This document shows, in pieces, positions 58,461 to 64,000 of a stretch of DNA of 64,000 bases (positions are counted from its first letter, which is position 1; the number at the start of each line of letters is the position of its first letter). Origin of the DNA: Cynocephalus volans (lineage: Eukaryota; Chordata; Mammalia; Dermoptera; Cynocephalidae); contig NC_084468.1 in assembly GCF_027409185.1 (NCBI RefSeq), positions 55,367,001 to 55,431,000 of the forward strand. Direction: 5' to 3'. The notes beneath the pieces were generated by a model that saw only the letters and a program-made list of their open reading frames with translations, had not been told where the DNA came from and made no database searches. The translations under genes were made by a program, and so were the position numbers.

Positions 58461-60224
58461 AATAAGTAATAAAGAAAAAAATAAAGTAAAAAAATTATTA
58501 AGAAATAAATAAAAATATTTTCTATGGGTAGAGATTCTGCTCTTTCCATGTTTTTTAATAATGAAATTTCATTAATTTCCACATAATTTTAAATTTCTTA
58601 CTATATATGCACATCTATAATTTCTACAGTAAAGAAATATGGATTTTTACTATACTATTATTTTTTGAAGGCTAAGTAAATGAGATATTTTGTGTGAAGA
58701 GAACAAAGTAATAAAATAAAATTTGCTTCTATCGGTCAAAACAATGAATAAAATACAGTGTTCAAAACTGCTTTTTCAAATGGGGGAACTGCATGAAGAC
58801 TCTAACCTGAATTGATTGCCATTTTTGCACAGTGCTCAGCTAAGAATGTACCTAATAAAGAACTAAATTATTCTCAGATAATCCCTGGTGTTCTGCTGCT
58901 CCCTTCCTTGAAAAAGAAAATGGAAAAGTAGTAGGAGAAGGAGGAGAAAGAGCAAGACATAAAGGAGGAAGAGGATTATAAATATAAATATCAAGCTCCC
59001 AAGTTTTAGAATATGAATTCCCTGAATATTTTAGCCCAGAGTCATAATGCCCACGTTAGCCATAAAATGTACAGGGAAATATAGAAATAGAATCAGTCAT
59101 AGAAATGTATCCACAACAACACTTATTTTGACAAGTGGTTTTTCCAGGAGAACAAATTAGAATAAACTAGCTCTAAAATAAACTCCTTGTTAACTTTATG
59201 CAGAATTGTTAAAATAAATCAATTTAATTTGGGAGTACTTGTGCCAAAATAAATAAATAAATAAATTTAGTCCTAAAATAACTTAATTATTAATCTGCAC
59301 AAGTTTTTAGAAATCATAAAAGTATCTACTTTATGAGCTTCTGTCTATAAAAGCATAACATCAGTTAGTGGCTGACAATTATGATTTTATTCAAAGAAAA
59401 TGAGAGGCATATATCCAAATCATGAAAAATAATTTCAAATCAAAGAGAAGATATTAGAATGAAAGAAGCCAAATCACAAACTATTTCACATTAATCAAAT
59501 ATATACATATATATTTACTTAATCAGTATACTGTGAATTTTTTAAAAAATTATAAGCTCCACATTGTTTTTTTTTAGGCTTTCAGAAATTGTAATTATTT
59601 CCATATAAACCATATCCCTTTAATAACAGTTGAATGGCCTAAGTACATGTCCATATTGATATATTTTTTAAATTGTTGCTATAACTTACTGATATCATAT
59701 CTGTAACTGTAAACAAATTGGATTCAAGAAACAAAAGCTATGGATAATATTTTGCTCTGCATCCATGTTGATAATGGATGATAAGTGATTGCTCATTGGA
59801 ATTTTACATATTATTATGAGTCCTGAGTTCAAAGGTAATACCTTCTGAAGAATATTTCCAGTATTCCTACAATGGAATAGTCAACTTGCTTTTTGTCATA
59901 TTTTGGACAGTACACCCTATTCCTCCACTGTGCTATCAAATTACAGAGTAATACACTGAAATAACTGAAGAATTTTGAGCCCAAGTTTATTAACTATGAG
60001 TTTTTAAATCATACAAGATGCACAATTACAACTGGGAGTTTAAAACTCCACACAAGTAGTTTGGTTTGGCTGAATCTGCTAATTTGAAAAATATAAGTAA
60101 GTTCTATTTTAGTCAGTATAATTATTTAAAATTTACATTTTTATGGAGAATAATTTTATATTGAAATGTCAAATAGAGGATGTGTTTCAATGGAATCAAG
60201 ATGACATAATTTCTCTGATAAGCA
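58461..60224. other. Unassigned AT-rich sequence with purine and AAAT runs
   Basis: Contains a GGA/GAA-rich tract at 58928-58975 and an (AAAT)n run at 59247-59267. Nothing else recognised. Confidence 0.35.
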
Positions 60225-60425
60225 TACATTTACTCAATACATCCAAAGTGTAGCTAAGTTCTTTCCAAATATCAGCTCATTTAATGCTTACCACAAATCT
60301 ACACAAGTTAGCTACTAATAGCATTAAGCTAACTTTACAGATGAGGAAACTGAGGCACAAAGTTTAGTTAACTTGTCCAAGGTCAAACAACTAGTAATTC
60401 AAAGATAATTAAATTCAGGAATTTG
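60225..60425 (-). repeat. MIR SINE
   Basis: Well-kept reverse-complement core: 'tcagctcatttaatgcttac', 'tttacagatgaggaaactga', 'ggcacaaagtttagttaact', 'tgtccaaggtcaaacaacta'. Confidence 0.82.
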
Positions 60426-60849
60426 GTTATGGAAGTCATACATGGAGGCCTGTGCTAGAATTATTCTCATCATTACTGATTTAGAGTGCAAATTTTAGGT
60501 TCTCTGATGACGTGCATCCTATAAAAACAGCTGTCGTTATAGAAAGAAAGAAATGGATAACCACTCTAACTCATTACAATAGAAATGGTTAGAGCTCACA
60601 AGCTAATAGCTCTTTTGGAAAACTCTGATAAAAGAAACTTTAATATCACTGTGAGAAGAAAAGTGTAACAAGTAAATTATCATCACATTAAAAGACACAC
60701 ACTTTGTACCTTAATCAGGAAGGTGAAAATATGCACCTTTGGAGTAGGAGAATAATAACCTTAATAAACTGAGAAGAAACATATATTGGTCTTCAATCAT
60801 GTATGATCTTAATATTTAAGGTCTTAACTGACTCTATTAAATATTTTTA
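60426..60849. other. Unassigned AT-rich sequence
   Basis: Nothing recognised between the MIR and the L2. Confidence 0.35.
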
Positions 60850-61541
60850 TTCATCCATTCAACATATGCAGCATTTACAATGTCTCAGCTGCTATTCTAT
60901 GTACCATTGTTATGATGATGAAGCACAAAATGATTTTCCTCTAATGGTACTTACATTAATTTTTGGATAGAGTATGGAAGAAACAAGTTAACATAAAATT
61001 ACAGAATGAACTAGATGATTTTAAATAGTGATAAGGCTTTTGAAGAAAATTGAACAAGATAACTGAGAAGAAGGGTTTAACAGAGGCTATGTGGTCAGAG
61101 GATGATATTTGATCAGAAATAGAAGTGTTAAGAATGATCCAGCCATGTTGTTTTAGGGCCAGAGTGCTCCAGACAGAGGGATCCACAATAGCAAAGATAA
61201 TGAGTCAGAATAAGTTTGGAATGCTTTAGATTCTGGCAGAAGACCAGAATGGATGGAATGTAGTGATAATGACACAGAAAGATTGGCAAAGATGTTGGAG
61301 ATGGTGACTGGGCTCAGATAATGTAAGGCTGTGTAGGTCTACATAAGATGCTCAAGTTTATTTATTTTCTGATTGTGATATAAAGTCATTGGACAGTTTT
61401 AATAAGTGAGTAAATAATATATATTTGGTAATAATCACCTTATTTTCTTTGTAGAGAACAGTCTCTTTGGGAGATAAGAATAGGATTAAGAAGACCAGTT
61501 AGTAGGCTCTTGCAGTAGTAAAGGCAATGATTTAAGGAAAA
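60850..61541 (-). mobile_element. L2 LINE 3' part
   Basis: Long reverse-complement L2 match in consensus order: 'attcatccattcaacatatg', 'cagagtgctccagacagagg', 'gagatggtgactgggctcag', 'tgtaaggctgtgtaggtcta', 'gaccagttagtaggctcttg', 'cagtagtaaaggcaatgatt'. Continues at 62050 after an LTR insertion. Confidence 0.8.
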
Positions 61542-62049
61542 TGTATTAGTATCTTATAGCTGCTGCAACAAATTACCACAAACTTAGTGGCCTAGAACAG
61601 TGGAAATTCATTTTCACATAGTTCTTGAGGTCTGAAATAAGTGTCTCTGGGCTAAAATCAAAGTGTCAATGGGAATGCATTCCTTCTAAAGGGTCTAGGG
61701 AGGAATCTGTTTCAATGCATTTCCCAGCTTCTAGATGCCAGCTATGTTTCTTGGTTTGTGGCCATATCCTCCAACTTCAAAGCCCACAATGTCAGGTTGA
61801 ATCATTCTCACACTGCCATATTTCTGGTTCTCCCTCTCCTGCCTCTCTTTTTCACTTATATGAACACTTGTGATTATATTTGCACACCCAGGTAATCCAG
61901 GATAATATTCCCCTCTCAAGGTCTACAGATTAGCAACCTTAACTCTGTCTACAATCTTAATTCCTTTTTGCCAGGTAACCTAACATATTCATAGGATCCA
62001 GGGATCAGGGTGTGAATATTTTTGGTGGTCCATTCTTATGCCTACCACA
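61542..62049 (-). mobile_element. MLT1-type MaLR LTR inside the L2
   Basis: Starts TGTATTAGTATCTTATAGCT and ends CCTACCACA. Internal blocks 'caaattaccacaaacttagt', 'gggctaaaatcaaagtgtca', 'tcctccaacttcaaagccca', 'ggtaatccaggataatattc' and 'ggtaacctaacatattcata' are in reverse-complement MLT1 order. The 508-bp length fits a full LTR. No exact target duplication remains. Confidence 0.78.
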
Positions 62050-62320
62050 GATGGTAAAGTACAAGTGTGAGGTGAGAGGTGGTCCAACTTAAAATATAAT
62101 TTGGCTGTAGAAACAACAGGATTTGTGAATGCATTGGATGTGGAACAGCAAGCAAAAAAAAAAAAAAATGAAGAGAGAATTACTAAGTTTGTAGTCTGAG
62201 TGAATGGTATCATTTATGGAGAGTAGGCAGTTCACTATAGAGGCAGGGGAGGGGTTAAAGCTAGAAATAATATAAATTTTGGAGAATTCTAACTTTAGTT
62301 TTTGTTGTTGTTGTTTTCTT
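62050..62320 (-). mobile_element. L2 LINE, continuation
   Basis: Resumes the L2 reading: 'atttgtgaatgcattggatg', an A14 run at 62155-62168, 'gaagagagaattactaagtt' and 'gtagtctgagtgaatggtat', then 'ggcaggggaggggttaaag'. Confidence 0.65.
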
Positions 62321-64000
62321 AAATATGCTCTATTCAGCCCTCTACTTTGCATGCCACAACACTACTAAATGAATTATTCTTTATTCTTTCTCATTTACAT
62401 GATTTTTAATGTTATGTGTGTCTTTTTATGTAAATTTTAATTATTTGGTGATAAACAAAAGAATTGTTTAATTTGGAAAAGAGATAATGCCATCTATCAC
62501 TCATGTGTTTTGACAATGTAATGAGAAATCTCTTACTTGATTTTCCATCTCACTTTTTAATACAGAGCACTTCAGCACATCTTGCTAGAAGTGCTGCAGT
62601 TAAAACAAGGAATAGATGATTACTCTTCTTACCCTTAAAGGAAAATTTAATTCACTCCATTAAAAAATAAATTTAATTCTAGTAAATGAAACCTGGAGGT
62701 CTTCTGGAACTGAAAGTATCTATAGAAAGAGGTCACTACTTTGAGATTTTTTTTTTCCGGTAATTCATCCAATATGTTAAAACCCAATATTATAATCATT
62801 AACAGGAGGTAAGAATTTGCATGTATACAAATTTCATCCTTAACTTTCTTGATGAAGCACAGGTGATTAATTGGAAGAACTTTTTATGACTCTCCAAAAC
62901 AGAAAAAGATGAAAGTCAGATTTGAGTACATCTAATCAGTTTCATGTCTCTCGCATTGCGTTCACCAACGGACTTGACAGAATGGATCAAATAGCCATAG
63001 AAATAGATGTGGTAGTGATTTCCATAAAGGAAAGTGTCACCAATCATGGAAGCCTAAGGGCTTGAAAGACCATATCCTCAGATATGATAGGTGACAGTGG
63101 ATTGGAGGAGGGGTACAAGCAGTAGAATGCCTTTGTAACTTCAGAAAATACTTTTTAAATTGACTAGCAAATTAAACAAAGCCTTGAGTATAGAGGATTG
63201 TTGTGCTTATCTGCATGAAAATTTAACCATTGACATTATCATGGATATTGGCCATATCTATAGAGATATTCCTTTGATTACTTTGATTAACTAAAGGGAG
63301 TTTGTGCATATGTGTTTTTGTTTGTTTGTTTTTCAGACGGCAATAATATTTTGTTTATGAAGTCTTAGCCATGGATGATTTATCTTCATAAGTTCAATTA
63401 TTTTCAAACTGTGTACTATTAATTTTTTTTTCAAGTATGCTTTTATTTTATGAGTGAAATCAATTTAGAAAAATCAATGGTAACTCCATTTTGGACAGTT
63501 TTTGTGAGGAAAATGTACTTTAAATAAATTATCTCACTAATTGAATCTATTTACTTTACCTGAGTTACTAGAGAAAGGGCAGTGTGTAAATCTTTAACAG
63601 GAACTCTGCTCTCATTACTTTATGTATGACCAAATAGACTTTTTATATTTAACTTTGACATGCTGCAATTACAGACACACACACAAAGTAGTTTTACTAA
63701 CATTGCCAGTGCTTACTACTCAGGATATCATTTATTCAGTGCCTCAGTCAGATTCTCAGAGACTCAGCAGGTAACCATTTATTTCATGCTGCTTCTTCAA
63801 GAGAGCTCACTCGCTTCAAGCAATGACTCACTAATCCATCTTGTGGCTCTGCTGTCTCATCACGAAGCCACTATGGTCTCCATAGTGGAGGAAGAAAAGC
63901 TGACAATGGAGCAGGAGTATGGGCTTTTCAATTCTTCAGCCCATTTCTTTAGGTAGAACTAGTTAGTTTTACCTAAGTGCAAGGGGCTTAGGAAACGTCT
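62321..64000. other. Unassigned AT-rich sequence
   Basis: No gene or repeat recognised. A 98-codon plus-strand frame at 63660-63956 lies in a GC-richer patch. It has no signal peptide, domain or motif that I can identify and may be chance. Confidence 0.35.

Noticed and set aside
1..64000. A new gene system or operon
   Set aside because: No cluster of intact coding frames exists on either strand. The structure is explained by transposable elements, retrocopies and neutral AT-rich DNA.

Overview
The window looks like an AT-rich, gene-poor stretch of nuclear DNA from a placental mammal. I find no intact protein-coding gene, no functional RNA gene and no CRISPR array. Open frames are all short, and the longest ones fall inside transposable elements. 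The best lineage clue is a SINE at 1248-1350 whose head is a tRNA-Ile-like sequence with an intact box B, and a decayed relative at 17748-17832. From memory this resembles the CYN family of colugos (Dermoptera). No Alu, rodent B1/B2 or equine ERE was seen, so a colugo or close relative is the working guess, not a proven identity.

Layout: 1-9.7 kb holds an old minus-strand L1 (1095-2320) carrying a SINE and a younger L1 3' end, then a probable retrocopy of an unrecognised membrane protein (about 5136-6345), an L2 and several MIRs. From 9.8 to 13.4 kb there is a plus-strand L1M broken by a solo MaLR LTR and by an antisense L1 insert. An MLT1 LTR lies at 14.5-15.0 kb. From 18.9 to 31.2 kb is a nested structure: an older minus-strand L1 was split by a complete MaLR provirus (5-bp target duplication GAATA), and that provirus was later split by a 6.6-kb full-length L1 with its own ~16-bp target duplication. 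The inner L1 has a 5' UTR built of 79-bp tandem monomers.

From 31.2 to 37.1 kb there is mostly unassigned AT-rich DNA with MIRs. From 37.2 to 43.5 kb come an L1 3' end, an MLT1 LTR, an old L1 with a Tigger-type MITE, a decayed ERV pol segment and another MaLR solo LTR. An intronless broken copy of EFL1 lies at 43.57-45.44 kb on the minus strand. From 46.4 to 48.2 kb is a second nest: MaLR LTR inside a Tigger1-like element inside an L1M, with both target duplications visible. From 50.5 to 53.7 kb are a plus-strand L1 3' part and then a separate L1/HAL1-like 5' UTR plus partial ORF1. The rest is L1 remnants (54.6, 56.9-58.5 kb), an L2 split by an MLT1 LTR (60.85-62.32 kb) and unassigned AT-rich DNA.

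No genes here work together. The window is a record of successive insertions. The items most worth following up are the 79-bp monomer 5' UTR of the full-length L1, the two dated nests, a possible L1 3' transduction at 1493-1867, and the EFL1 retrocopy with an extra segment and a small tail-less L1 patch. Family names come from recalled consensus sequences. Boundaries without a stated target duplication are approximate.
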